A DNA stretch of 64,000 nucleotides from CAZYTX01 sp964650485. Its GTDB lineage: Bacteria > RBG-13-61-14 > DATKZS01. Every line of letters begins with the position of its first letter. Position 1 is the stretch's first letter. The stretch covers positions 1 to 64,000 of the forward strand of contig CAZYTX010000013.1 of NCBI GenBank assembly GCA_964650485.1, given 5' to 3'. Of this stretch, positions 36,237 through 45,022 are shown one piece after another. The notes below the pieces were generated by a model. The model was not told where the DNA came from and did not search any database. It saw nothing but the letters and a program-made list of their open reading frames with translations. The translations under genes and the position numbers were made by a program.

Positions 36237-37043
36237 ATGGCAAAGCCGAAAGCACTGGTGCTCACCGGCTACGGCATAAACTGTGACCGCGAGACCCGCC
36301 ACGCCTTCGAGCTCGCCGGCGCGGAGGCCGAGCGCGTGCACGTGAACGACCTGGTAAGCGGGGGCAGGAAGCTCGCGGACTTTCAGATTTTGGCCTTCCC
36401 CGGGGGGTTCAGCTACGGTGACGACGTGGCCTCGGGCAAGGTCCTGGCAACAAAGAGCAAGGTCAACCTGGGAGAGGACATACAGCGCTTCATTGAGGAC
36501 GGAAAGCTCATCATCGGAATATGCAACGGCTTCCAGGTCATGGCCAAGTATGGACTGCTGGCCGACCCGGATGGGGATTACCGCTCGCAGCGGGCCACGG
36601 TGACCTTCAACGACAAGGGCCGCTTCGAGGACAGGTGGGTGCACCTTGTCGCGGCTTCGCAAAAGTGCGTGTGGACCGAGGGGGTGGAGAGGATCACACT
36701 GCCGGTGGCACACGGCGAGGGCAAGTTCTACATGCCACCTGACAGGCTCGCCGCCGTCGAGGACAACACACAGGTGGTGTTCAGGTACGCCACACCCGAC
36801 TATAAGCAGGCACAGGGCGAATACCCCCATAACCCCAACGGGTCGGTGAACGACGTGGCCGGCATGTGCGACCCCACCGGAAGGGTGTTCGGGATGATGC
36901 CCCACCCCGAGAGGTTCCTCCACTTCACCAACCATCCCATGTGGACGAGTATAAGGGAGCGGAAAAAGAGGAAAGGTGAGCCGCTGCCCGAGCACGGCGC
37001 CGGGCTCAGGATCTTCAAGAACGGGGTGTCCTACTTCCAGTAA
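36237..37043 (+). CDS. purQ: Phosphoribosylformylglycinamidine synthase subunit PurQ
   Basis: The 268-residue class I glutamine amidotransferase supplies ammonia to PurL for step four of purine synthesis. The nucleophile elbow is GICNGFQVM (Cys about residue 97), the oxyanion segment is FPGGFSYGDD, and the His/Glu pair is in MPHPERFLHF. A further conserved stretch is ITLPVAHGEGKFY. Length and sequence match the small PurQ of PurLQS systems. AATGGGAGGAAAGTGA precedes the ATG. No purL or purS lies next to it in the window. Confidence 0.92.
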   Translation: MAKPKALVLTGYGINCDRETRHAFELAGAEAERVHVNDLVSGGRKLADFQILAFPGGFSYGDDVASGKVLATKSKVNLGEDIQRFIEDGKLIIGICNGFQVMAKYGLLADPDGDYRSQRATVTFNDKGRFEDRWVHLVAASQKCVWTEGVERITLPVAHGEGKFYMPPDRLAAVEDNTQVVFRYATPDYKQAQGEYPHNPNGSVNDVAGMCDPTGRVFGMMPHPERFLHFTNHPMWTSIRERKKRKGEPLPEHGAGLRIFKNGVSYFQ

Positions 37044-37083
37044 AAGGCAGGCGGCTAGTTATGTACTGATTGGATTTGCTCCC

Positions 37084-37112
37084 TTGATAATGCATCCCCG
37101 CGATGGTATTAT
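37084..37112 (+). promoter_or_regulatory. Promoter of the mntA-hepT operon
   Basis: TTGATA (37084-37089) and TATTAT (37107-37112) are 17 nt apart. The start near 37119 is only about 7 nt before the mntA ATG, so the message may be nearly leaderless. Confidence 0.65.
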
Positions 37113-37125
37113 TCTAGTAAAGATC

Positions 37126-37449
37126 ATGAATATGGACATTGAGACGAAGGAACTGATCGAAGCGAGGCGCGAGGAGCTTGTCCGCATATGCGGGAGGCGC
37201 GGTGTTGTTCGACTCGAGCTCTTCGGCTCGGCCTCAACAGGCGAGTCCGGCCCCGGATCCGACCTGGACTTCCTGGTGGAGTTCAAGGAGCTTCCTTTCG
37301 GACAGATGGCCGACGCATTCTTCGGTCTCCAGGAAGACCTGGAAAACCTGTTCGGACGAAGGGTGGACCTGGTGGAGGAGAAGGCCGTGACCAATCCCTT
37401 TTTCCTGCGCAGTATCGAGGGATCAAGGGAACTGTTGTATGCGGCTTGA
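37126..37449 (+). CDS. mntA: MntA-type nucleotidyltransferase antitoxin
   Basis: The 107-residue protein has the minimal nucleotidyltransferase signature GS-X10-DxD: Gly34-Ser35, then Asp46 and Asp48 in GSDLDFLVEF. In characterised HepT-MntA pairs this enzyme AMPylates a tyrosine of the HepT toxin and silences it (type VII). The next gene is a HepT with the target tyrosine, and the two overlap by 11 nt, which fits that role. The ATG at 37126 sits right behind a good promoter. Confidence 0.85.
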   Translation: MNMDIETKELIEARREELVRICGRRGVVRLELFGSASTGESGPGSDLDFLVEFKELPFGQMADAFFGLQEDLENLFGRRVDLVEEKAVTNPFFLRSIEGSRELLYAA

Positions 37450-37792
37450 ACTGCTCAAACTGTTCTACGACGTGGAGCGGGCATGCTCTTTGATACTGGA
37501 ATTCACTAATGGAAAAAGCCTTGATAACTACAACCAGGACGCTCTTTTGCGCTCTGGCGTTGAGAGACAATTCGAGATCATAGGAGAGGCCCTTAACAAC
37601 GCCTTGAGAATGGAACCCGCATTAGCCGATATGATCACGGACTTAAAGAAGATCATCGCCTTCCGGAACATTATCATCCACGGCTACGCTGCAATAGACA
37701 ACGCAACGGTATGGGAGATCCTAAAGCTTAATCTTCCCCTGCTCCACCAGGAGGTCAAGGAGGTTCTTTCCAGTGAGGAGAGCCGCTACTGA
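37439..37792 (+). CDS. hepT: HepT-type HEPN toxin (DUF86)
   Basis: The 117-residue all-helical HEPN protein carries the RNase motif R-X4-H-x-Y as RNIIIHGY (Arg76, His81, Tyr83). HepT cleaves RNA; Tyr83 is the residue expected to be AMPylated by the MntA partner. The gene overlaps mntA by 11 nt, so translation is probably coupled. Both genes are intact, including catalytic residues, so the module could be active. Confidence 0.85.
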   Translation: MRLELLKLFYDVERACSLILEFTNGKSLDNYNQDALLRSGVERQFEIIGEALNNALRMEPALADMITDLKKIIAFRNIIIHGYAAIDNATVWEILKLNLPLLHQEVKEVLSSEESRY

Positions 37793-37834
37793 TCAAAGCA
37801 AGGTCATGAAGAAGTAATAGTCCAGCGAATTGCA

Positions 37835-37862
37835 GCGCCCGCATAGCATGTGTGGGCTATTG
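37835..37862 (-). repeat. Variant CCCACATAGC hairpin repeat
   Basis: GCGCCCGCATAGC-ATGTGTGGGCTA resembles the gyrA and atpE hairpins in the opposite orientation, with a short loop. It lies in the gap between hepT and the lipoprotein-sorting gene. Confidence 0.5.
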
Positions 37863-37893
37863 GTTATCGAGGAAAAAGCGGGGAGAAAATACG

Positions 37894-38742
37894 ATGATTG
37901 AATCCAAAAGATTCTCGCGCCCGATTGCGGCGCTCGCTCTCCTGCTCTCTCTGTCAGCCGCTCCCGCGTCTTCTCAAGGGCCGGAAGAAAATGAAGTCAA
38001 AGACGAACAGCCCGCCGCGGCCGCGGAGTACAACGTCAACAAGGTGGTGGAGCGCATGGTGGAGATCATGCGCGCTGACACCAACTACGCGGAGATGAAG
38101 ATGACCATATACAACCCGGCATGGCCGTCTCCCCGCGAGATCGAGTTCAAGTCCTGGGACCACAGGGAGAACGACGACACCTTTATCCGTATAACCGCGC
38201 CCCCCCGGGAGCGGGGCAAGGCCTTCCTCAAGAAGGGCAACGTGTTCAAGGTCTACATACCCACCAGGCGCGAGAACAAGCCCATCACCATCCCGCCGTC
38301 GCTCATGCTGCAGTCGTGGATGGGCTCGGACTTCACCTACGACGACCTGGCCAAGCAGTCCAGCATGATCGAGGACTACGACAAGTTCCTGGAAGGCGTG
38401 GAGAAAAGGGAAGGACCTTCCCTGCTGAGGATACGGCTCGAGCCCAGGGAGGACGCCGCGGTGGTCTGGGGCAAGGTGATGGTGTGGGCCAGGGCCAGGG
38501 ACTACATACCCGTGCGTTACCTCTACTACGACGACCGGGGGGAGAAGGCCCGGGACATGACACTTTCAAACATAGAGAAGGTGGACTCCAGGAAGGTCCC
38601 CTTGAGGTGGGAGATGAGGAACCTGGAGCCCGGCAAGGAGGGACACCGCACCGCGCTCGTGATCCAGGAGATAGAGTTCAACGTGGAAATAGGTCCCTCG
38701 GTGTTCACCGAGAAGAACCTTACAAGGCGCGACTGGGAGTGA
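37894..38742 (+). CDS. Outer-membrane lipoprotein-sorting protein (LolA-like)
   Basis: The 282-residue product has a signal peptide (ending PAASSQ-like, LLSLSAAPASSQG). The mature half-barrel domain is known from the outer-membrane lipoprotein-sorting family: MVEIMRADTNYAEMKMTIYN, FIRITAPPRERGKAFLKKG, FKVYIPTRREN, a MLQSWMGSDFTYDDLAKQSS segment and VDSRKVPLRWEMRNL. Such proteins resemble LolA and are thought to carry lipids or lipoproteins across the periplasm. ATG 37894 follows GGGGAGAAAATACG. Its 3' end overlaps the convergent next gene by 23 nt. Confidence 0.8.
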   Translation: MIESKRFSRPIAALALLLSLSAAPASSQGPEENEVKDEQPAAAAEYNVNKVVERMVEIMRADTNYAEMKMTIYNPAWPSPREIEFKSWDHRENDDTFIRITAPPRERGKAFLKKGNVFKVYIPTRRENKPITIPPSLMLQSWMGSDFTYDDLAKQSSMIEDYDKFLEGVEKREGPSLLRIRLEPREDAAVVWGKVMVWARARDYIPVRYLYYDDRGEKARDMTLSNIEKVDSRKVPLRWEMRNLEPGKEGHRTALVIQEIEFNVEIGPSVFTEKNLTRRDWE

Positions 38743-40264
38743 GCCTCCTCTCGAACAGCGCGAACCTGTCGCCCTCGGGGTGCTCCCAGGTCCTTACAAG
38801 CTCGTACCTGGAGCGGAACCAGGGCATCTTCATAAGCTCAGAAAGGTGCAGGTACTCGATGTTCGAGGCGATGAAATCGGGCCGGCGCTTCCTGATGACC
38901 TCCATGCTCCAGGCGGGGGAGCCGAACCACTGCTCCTTCCAGCCGTAGCCGGGATGGGAGGCTTTGAGACGCTCCCAGTCCCGCTTCCTGATCTCGTACA
39001 CCCCGGGCGAGTTGATCCCGGCGCTGTCTATGATCTCCATGTCCAGAAGCTCGAAGCCCAGCACCCCGACCTCCCCGGCGAAGACAGAGACCTTGCCCGC
39101 GCGCTCCGGGGCCCGCTTTGCGATCTCCTTTGCCATCTCTTTTAGTATCACCTCCTTGGCCACGTAGCGCTCCGCTCTGGCCGAGTCCGCAAACCAACGC
39201 CAGGACGCCGCCACCTGCAACAGCACCACCGCCAGAGGCACCAGTACAAGCGACTTGACTGCAACACGTGAGCGGGAAAAGGACAACCTCTCACCCAGCC
39301 ATTCGCCCGAGGCGAAGGTCCCCAAAACCGAAACGTATAAGAAGCAGGGCAGGGCAGGGGTCTTGTACCAGAAGAACGGCCCGACCTGTGTGAGGCTGAG
39401 CCCGAGGATGAACACCGGAGGGAACAAGGATAGTGCCAGGCCGCGCCGCCACCTCTTTACAACGAAGACGAGACCGGCCACGAAAAACGCGGAAAATAAA
39501 GCCATGAGCAGCGGATCCCTCATGGAGAAGAACCACGAGCCGTAATTCATGAGCGCCTTGTACCAAGGGAAGAAGTGCACCAGTCGCTTGGCTGCGAGAG
39601 ACTGAGGCAGGGGCGAGCCCAGGGCGATAAAAGAGAAGACCAGCCAGGGGACCAGCACAAAAGACCCCGCGAGAGCGAAGTGCAATGCCCCCTTTCGGTC
39701 CCTCCCCATACTGGTTATGAATATGAGCAGCCCCAGCACCGCGGCGTCAGGACGCACAAGCACCAGGAGACCGCATGTGATCCCGGAAAGCGCGGCCCTG
39801 CCCCGCAGGTCGAGCAAAAGGGCCAGGACCGCGAGCGCGCCGGCAAGCGTGCTCTCCATGCCGATCTTCGAGCCGAGCCACCAGTGGGGGAACAGGCAAA
39901 GGCAGACGCCCGCAACCAGGCCGGTCCCCGGCCTCCCTGCCGCAACCCCCATCCGCCATAAAAGCACAGGCGCGGCCGCCGCGGACAGCACCCCGATAAA
40001 GAGCGCCAGGCCCGGCACCGGTGCGCCCATGAGCTCGCCCCCCGCGAGCAAGAGGCAGTAAAGAGGCGCGGTGGTGCCCAGCACCGGCTCCGAGTTGTAC
40101 ACGAAACCCTGCCCCGCGGCCAGGTTAGCTGCATACCGGAAAGTTATATAGGCGTCGTCAATGAACAGCGGGCCGCGGAAAAATCCCGCGGCCAGGGGGA
40201 CGCCCGCTAGCAGCACCGCCCAGGCCGGGTGCGAAAAGTCAACGCGCTGTTCCCTATCTACCAT
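38720..40264 (-). CDS. GT-C type membrane glycosyltransferase-like protein
   Basis: About ten hydrophobic segments and the acidic first-loop motif FIDDAYITFRYAANLAAGQG place it in the GT-C superfamily, close to arabinofuranosyl- or mannosyltransferase-like proteins. The segment YNSEPVLGTTAPLY is typical. The C-terminal soluble region resembles the other two GT-C proteins in this window. It likely glycosylates an envelope component from a polyprenyl-phosphate donor. I use the ATG at 40264 (514 residues); upstream in-frame codons run into a dispersed repeat and lack a ribosome site, so the start is uncertain. Confidence 0.65.
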   Translation of the reverse strand: MVDREQRVDFSHPAWAVLLAGVPLAAGFFRGPLFIDDAYITFRYAANLAAGQGFVYNSEPVLGTTAPLYCLLLAGGELMGAPVPGLALFIGVLSAAAAPVLLWRMGVAAGRPGTGLVAGVCLCLFPHWWLGSKIGMESTLAGALAVLALLLDLRGRAALSGITCGLLVLVRPDAAVLGLLIFITSMGRDRKGALHFALAGSFVLVPWLVFSFIALGSPLPQSLAAKRLVHFFPWYKALMNYGSWFFSMRDPLLMALFSAFFVAGLVFVVKRWRRGLALSLFPPVFILGLSLTQVGPFFWYKTPALPCFLYVSVLGTFASGEWLGERLSFSRSRVAVKSLVLVPLAVVLLQVAASWRWFADSARAERYVAKEVILKEMAKEIAKRAPERAGKVSVFAGEVGVLGFELLDMEIIDSAGINSPGVYEIRKRDWERLKASHPGYGWKEQWFGSPAWSMEVIRKRRPDFIASNIEYLHLSELMKMPWFRSRYELVRTWEHPEGDRFALFERRLTPSRAL

Positions 40265-40326
40265 CCTCGAAAAACCGCAGAGGAATTGTAGCACCATATA
40301 CCGCGAGCGTAAAAAAGTGATTATGG

Positions 40327-40351
40327 ACGCTACGACGCTACGGCGCAATGA
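40327..40351. repeat. GACGCTACGACGCTACGGCGC repeat copy
   Basis: The segment resembles, in inverted orientation, the GTAGCGCCGTGGCGC units at 40432-40460 and 16892-16919. Together with 40432-40460 it frames about 80 nt of AT-rich sequence. Confidence 0.4.
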
Positions 40352-40431
40352 TTATTGTTCTTGATTCAGTGGAACGGAGACGGTTGTTGGAAACAAGAGA
40401 GCTTCAAAGAAAACCAATAAAAAAAATTAAC

Positions 40432-40460
40432 GTAGCGCCGTGGCGCCGTTGCGTCAAAAG
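40432..40460. repeat. GTAGCGCCGTGGCGCCGTTGCGTC repeat
   Basis: GTAGCGCCGTGGCGCCGTTG and CGTCAAAAG match 16892-16919 closely. It lies about 70 nt upstream of ispG and is followed by a small direct repeat GCGAAACGTCAAAAGCGAAA. Confidence 0.5.
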
Positions 40461-40531
40461 CGAAACGTCAAAAGCGAAAGTTTTGCTCCCCGACTACATA
40501 AAGATTATTATTTCTACTGGAGAGGCGGGTT

Positions 40532-41614
40532 TTGAAAGCGACCACAAAAGACCGCGGCACCAGGGTGATAAACCTTGGCGGCGTGCTTATCGGGGGCGAC
40601 AACCCGGTGGTGGTGCAGTCCATGACCAACACCGAAACACTGGACGCGGCATCAACCGTTCGGCAGATAAAGAAGCTCGCAAAAGCCGGGTGCGAGATCG
40701 TGCGAGTGGCCGTGCCTGACAAGGAGTCCGCGGCCGCACTCGCAGAGATCGTGTCCAGCTCGCCCGTGCCGGTGGTGGCTGACATACATTTCCAGGCGGA
40801 CCTTGCCATGAGGTCTTTGGACGCTGGAGTGCACGGGCTCAGGCTGAACCCCGGGAACATAAGGAGGCGCGACGCGGTGGAAAGGGTGGTCCGGGCCGCG
40901 AAGGACGCGGACGCGCCCCTCCGGGTGGGCGTGAACGCGGGCTCGGTGCCGCGCGACCTCTTGAGGAAGTACAGCGGCCCCACGCCGCAGGCCCTGGTGG
41001 AATCGGCCATGGAACACGTCGCCATACTGGAAGATATGGGGTTTACGGACGTCAAGGTGTCCCTCAAGGCATCGGACGTCCTCACCACGGTGGAGGCATA
41101 CCGGCTCATGCGCCGGACCAGGGACTACCCGCTGCACCTGGGCGTCACCGAGGCCGGCGCCCTGTTCACCGGTCTTGTCAAGTCGGCCGCGGGCATGGGC
41201 ATACTCCTCTCCGAGGGCATCGGTGACACCGTACGGGTGTCACTGGCCGCGGACCCCGTGGAGGAGGTGAGGGCAGGATTTGCCATACTGAAGGCTATGG
41301 GGCTCTCCACGCGCGGGGTGGAGGTGATCGCATGCCCCACCTGCGCCCGCACCATGCTGGACGTGCAAAAGACCGCGTCCGCGATGGAGAGAAGGCTCCG
41401 GGACATTGCTTCCCCCCTGCGCATAGCAATCATGGGGTGCGGCGTGAACGGCCCCGGCGAGGCCCGGCACTCGGACCTGGGCTGCGTGGGCACAACAAAG
41501 GGCGTGCAGGTGTACGTGAAGGGAGAGCGCGCCGGCACGGTGGAGGAAAAGGAGCTCGTGTCCTGGATGGTGAAGACAGCGCGCGAGCTGGCCCGACAGG
41601 AGCACACATCGTGA
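40532..41614 (+). CDS. ispG: 4-hydroxy-3-methylbut-2-enyl-diphosphate synthase
   Basis: The 360-residue enzyme reduces MEcPP to HMBPP in the methylerythritol phosphate route to isoprenoids. It has the N-terminal VQSMTNTETLDAASTVRQIK (TIM barrel), CPTCARTMLDVQ (two cluster cysteines) and MGCGVNGPGEARHSDLG (third cysteine) for the 4Fe-4S cluster. Translation starts at TTG behind GGAGAGGCGGGTT. Length matches bacterial IspG without the plant insert. It shares its direction with the next gene 43 nt away. UppP and the GT-C enzymes in the window use products of this pathway. Confidence 0.95.
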   Translation: MKATTKDRGTRVINLGGVLIGGDNPVVVQSMTNTETLDAASTVRQIKKLAKAGCEIVRVAVPDKESAAALAEIVSSSPVPVVADIHFQADLAMRSLDAGVHGLRLNPGNIRRRDAVERVVRAAKDADAPLRVGVNAGSVPRDLLRKYSGPTPQALVESAMEHVAILEDMGFTDVKVSLKASDVLTTVEAYRLMRRTRDYPLHLGVTEAGALFTGLVKSAAGMGILLSEGIGDTVRVSLAADPVEEVRAGFAILKAMGLSTRGVEVIACPTCARTMLDVQKTASAMERRLRDIASPLRIAIMGCGVNGPGEARHSDLGCVGTTKGVQVYVKGERAGTVEEKELVSWMVKTARELARQEHTS

Positions 41615-41657
41615 AGTCTGGCCCCTCAAAACTCAAACCTGAACAAGGGGAGCGCTA

Positions 41658-42512
41658 ATGTCATGGGCAATACTTAACGCACAGATGGTTGACGTTGAAA
41701 AGGCGTGCATAAGCGCGGACGACCGCGGCCTGCTCATGGGCGACGGGATCTTCGAGACCCTGCGGGCCTACCGGGGCGAGCCCTTCAGGATGGGCGACCA
41801 CCTGGAGCGGCTCTTCCGCTCCTGCTCCGAGTTCAACTTGAAGCCGCCCTGGACCCAGGCCGAGATCGGCCGCATGGTCCTGGATCTCATCCGGGAGAAC
41901 GAGCTCGACTCCGCCAGGGTGAGGATCACCCTCACACGGGGTCCGCACACCGGCTCCATGAGCATGCCGGTCCCGGTCTCTCCCACCCTGCTCATCACCG
42001 CGGAGGCCATACCGGAAGGCATACTGGAGGGGCGGGCCCCCGGCGTGACCCTGGCCTATGCAAAGCTCCGGTTCAGCGCAGACATGCCGCTCGCAAGACA
42101 CAAGACGCTGAGCAGGATGGCCCACCTCGCCGCCCGGGCCCAGGCCGAAAGGGAGGGCGCGGACGAGGCCCTCATACTGGACGACAAGGGAAACGTGGCC
42201 ACCTGCTCCACAGGCAACATATTCGCGGTCTACAACGAGCAGCTCTTCACCCCCCCGCTCACCGGCCCCATACTTCCGGGTATCACCAGAAAGGCGGTGC
42301 TGCAGATAGCACGGGAGGAGGGCGTGCCCATAAGGGAGGACTTCTTCTCTCCCATCATGCTCTCGGGGGCCAGCGAGGCCTTCCTCACAAACTCGGTGCG
42401 CGAGCTGGTCCCGGTTGAGGAGGTGGGCGGGCAGCAGATAGGCTCGGGCAGGCCCGGGCCATTTCTAAACCGGTTCCAGAGGCTCTTTCGCGAGCTGGTG
42501 GAAAGAGTCTGA
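41658..42512 (+). CDS. Class IV aminotransferase (PabC/IlvE/Dat-like)
   Basis: The 284-residue PLP enzyme has DDRGLLMGDGIFETLRAYRG (about 21-40), the PLP lysine in LARHKTLSRM (about 149), EALILDDKGNVATCSTGNIF and the closing SGASEAFLTNSVRELVPV. Class IV members include branched-chain aminotransferase, D-amino-acid aminotransferase and aminodeoxychorismate lyase. The short length and GDGIFETLR favour PabC or a D-amino-acid enzyme, but sequence alone does not settle it. AAGGGGAGCGCTA precedes the ATG. Confidence 0.85.
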   Translation: MSWAILNAQMVDVEKACISADDRGLLMGDGIFETLRAYRGEPFRMGDHLERLFRSCSEFNLKPPWTQAEIGRMVLDLIRENELDSARVRITLTRGPHTGSMSMPVPVSPTLLITAEAIPEGILEGRAPGVTLAYAKLRFSADMPLARHKTLSRMAHLAARAQAEREGADEALILDDKGNVATCSTGNIFAVYNEQLFTPPLTGPILPGITRKAVLQIAREEGVPIREDFFSPIMLSGASEAFLTNSVRELVPVEEVGGQQIGSGRPGPFLNRFQRLFRELVERV

Positions 42513-42570
42513 TTACTTGCATTGTATCTTTTTAATCCAAATCACTGTTGTCCAAAATAGATTGTATATT

Positions 42571-42660
42571 TCGCACAGAGGCGCAGAGGAAACAGAGAAA
42601 TGAAAATAAATTTAAGGGTTTTTTTTATCTCATATAACTCTGTGTCTCTGGTGCGATAAA
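42571..42660. repeat. Compact inverted CACAGAG repeat pair (MITE-like)
   Basis: A 90-nt unit begins TCGCACAGAGGCGCAGAGGA and ends with the inverted arm CTCTGTGTCTCTGGTGCGA. The arms enclose only about 35 nt of AT-rich sequence. It lies between two convergent genes and looks like a minimal, gene-free form of the 3626-4065 module. Confidence 0.7.
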
Positions 42661-42701
42661 AATCTTTGCTTTTTCAATTTTGGTAAATAGCGCTGGACAG
42701 C

Positions 42702-45014
42702 TCACCGCAGTCCCCACTTCCTGCGCAGGTACCAGCCGGACACGAGCATGCCGAAGCAGAGGAGGAACACCGCTGGGTTGTCCCACAGTGGCACGTCCCT
42801 GACCCCTATCACCTGCTCTACGCTCTTTCTGCTGAACACGAGGTCGTCCGCGTCCCCGGATGCGGTTATCGCCGCACCCCCGGTGGCTTTGCTTATGCTC
42901 TCAAGCAGGCCGGGCCGGGGCCGCACGTCCTTCCACTCGATGCTGTCTTTTGCAGCCTCGAAGACCACGTGGTCAGTGCCCAAAGACCTGCCATCGATCT
43001 CTGCCCGGGCGCGCAGCCTGTAGCCGCCCTCCTTTTCCGGGACCACCTCCATCCGGTACTTGCCGATACCGAAGCGCTCGATCCCGGGCAGCTCCAGACC
43101 GCTGCCCTCGGGCTCTTGCTCCACCTTAACGCTCACGTCCGCATCGTCCGTGGGCTGGTAGCTGTGGTCCAGCACGGTGAGCACCACCTTGACCCTCTGG
43201 CCCGGCTTCACCCTGCCCGGCTCCGCTGACAGCGTGATAAGGCGCATCTCCGGGTCTCGCAGAAGCCAGCGTAGAGAGTTCTCGTAAAAGCGCTGGTAGG
43301 GCTTGTTGGACATGCCCTCTCCCACCGCCACGAAGTTCCAGTGCCAGGTGGTGTCGGTCATGATTGCCATCACCCTGCCGGCGCCGGCCTCCTGCACCGC
43401 CACTACGGGCAGCCTCTCCTCGCCGGCCCGCTCGGTGGGGTGCACCGCCAGCACCAGCGCGTCCGGCTTTGCCCGCTCCACCCGGTTGTACCCTCCCAGC
43501 TCGGGCATGTCCGACCATATGGCCGCGGCCTGGCCGCGGCCCTCCCCCACGTCCATGATGGGGTGTCGCAGTCCCTCGTCCGTGACCTGCACCTTGAACT
43601 CGTCTTGCACGTAGTTGGGCGCCGGGTCCGCGGGCTCGACCGGCAGCAGGTCGCGGAGCTTGGGGTCCATCCTCCCCTGGCCGAAGAAGGCCCGGTGTCC
43701 GCCGATCATGAGGAAGGCGCCCCCGCGCTTCTTTACGAAGCGGTTGAGTTCCGACATGTACTTTCCGTAGTTGCCGGTCATGTACCTGGAACCGCGGAAG
43801 TTCTGCCAGATCACCATGTCAAATGTGTCAAGCTCCTCGGTGAAGAGCTTGTGGGTGGGGAAGGGTATAAGCGAGACCTCTTCCTGCCGGGAGCGGTAGT
43901 CGTCCCAGTGCTCGCGCAAAATGTAGAAGCTGACCAGGTCAACAGAGGGGTCCTTTTTAAGGGACCCTCGCAGGAACCTCTCGTCCCAGGAGGGGTTGCC
44001 CACTATGTAGAGCACCCGCACCTTGTCCCGCAGCACCTTTAGAGGGAAGCGTATGAGGTTGTTCTTCCGGGTGAGCTCGCCGGCCACCGGCGGGACCTCG
44101 ACCGAGAACATGAACTCGCCCACCTGCCGGGGCGTGAACCCGAGCGTGGCCTCGGCCTGCTCCTGTCCGGGGGTGAGCTTCAAGGTCTTGGTGGACAGCA
44201 TCTTGTCGTCCTGCCTGAAGATCACCGGGACCTCTTTAGCGGGAGACCCCTCGGCGCGGACCTTGACCATCATCTGGAAGGGGTTGTGCACGAACCCGTA
44301 GTCGTCGTGCCGGGCCTCGATTATTGCCAGGTCAGTGACCTTTACACCGCCGCCCGAGAAGACCGTGTTCACCGGCGAGGGGTAGTTTCCCAGCAACTCC
44401 TCCATGCCGGCCTCCCGGTCCGGATCCATCCTCCTGGTGTCCGCGCCGTCCGAGATAAGTATCACCCCGGCGAGTGGCGTGCCCGGTCCGGGGTCTGCCA
44501 GCCCGGAGACCGCGGCCATTATGTCCGTGCCCTCGCCCGCGGGTCGTATCTCTTCCGGCCTCGACTCCATGCGGTGCAGCCCCGAGTCGAACCCGAAGTA
44601 TGTGAGTGCGTATTCGCTCTCCAGCTCCTCGAAGAAGCGCCGGTTCCCGTCCAGGAACCCGAGCGCGGCCCGGGCCCGGCTCCTGCCCCCGCCAGCGGGC
44701 AGGGACATGCTCTCCGAGGTGTCAACGGCAACCGCCACCCGCTCCTTGATCTCGGCCACCTTGGCAAGGCGGATGGCCGGCTGCAAAAGTATTAGCACCA
44801 GCAATGCCATGGCAGCGGCCTGCAGCGCGGCCAGGAACACCCGCCGCCAGGCCGAGTGCACGTCGGACACCGAGGACCGGGTCCACAACACCAGAACAAT
44901 TGCCGCGGCCAGGATCAGCACCCAGGTGAGCCTGCTTTCGAGCCCCGCCAAATGCAGGCCCCATTGGTCGAAGCCCGCGGTGTCTACGCCAAGACTGGAT
45001 AGAAAATCGAGCAT
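42702..45014 (-). CDS. VWA and GATase1-like membrane protein
   Basis: The 770-residue protein has two N-terminal membrane segments (about 28-48 and 62-84). A von Willebrand A-like domain follows with MIDAS motif AVDTSESMSLPAG and VILISDGADTRR, then beta-rich repeats (about 225-330). A class I glutamine-amidotransferase-like domain lies in about 340-575 (VRVLYIVGNPSWDERF, FLMIGGHRAFFGQG). It ends in a single membrane helix near the C-terminus (PAVFLLCFGMLVSGWYL). This is the layout of large membrane proteins in Bat/MoxR clusters. No catalytic Cys is evident. It is the last gene of the cluster. Confidence 0.75.
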   Translation of the reverse strand: MLDFLSSLGVDTAGFDQWGLHLAGLESRLTWVLILAAAIVLVLWTRSSVSDVHSAWRRVFLAALQAAAMALLVLILLQPAIRLAKVAEIKERVAVAVDTSESMSLPAGGGRSRARAALGFLDGNRRFFEELESEYALTYFGFDSGLHRMESRPEEIRPAGEGTDIMAAVSGLADPGPGTPLAGVILISDGADTRRMDPDREAGMEELLGNYPSPVNTVFSGGGVKVTDLAIIEARHDDYGFVHNPFQMMVKVRAEGSPAKEVPVIFRQDDKMLSTKTLKLTPGQEQAEATLGFTPRQVGEFMFSVEVPPVAGELTRKNNLIRFPLKVLRDKVRVLYIVGNPSWDERFLRGSLKKDPSVDLVSFYILREHWDDYRSRQEEVSLIPFPTHKLFTEELDTFDMVIWQNFRGSRYMTGNYGKYMSELNRFVKKRGGAFLMIGGHRAFFGQGRMDPKLRDLLPVEPADPAPNYVQDEFKVQVTDEGLRHPIMDVGEGRGQAAAIWSDMPELGGYNRVERAKPDALVLAVHPTERAGEERLPVVAVQEAGAGRVMAIMTDTTWHWNFVAVGEGMSNKPYQRFYENSLRWLLRDPEMRLITLSAEPGRVKPGQRVKVVLTVLDHSYQPTDDADVSVKVEQEPEGSGLELPGIERFGIGKYRMEVVPEKEGGYRLRARAEIDGRSLGTDHVVFEAAKDSIEWKDVRPRPGLLESISKATGGAAITASGDADDLVFSRKSVEQVIGVRDVPLWDNPAVFLLCFGMLVSGWYLRRKWGLR

Positions 45015-45022
45015 GCCGGATT

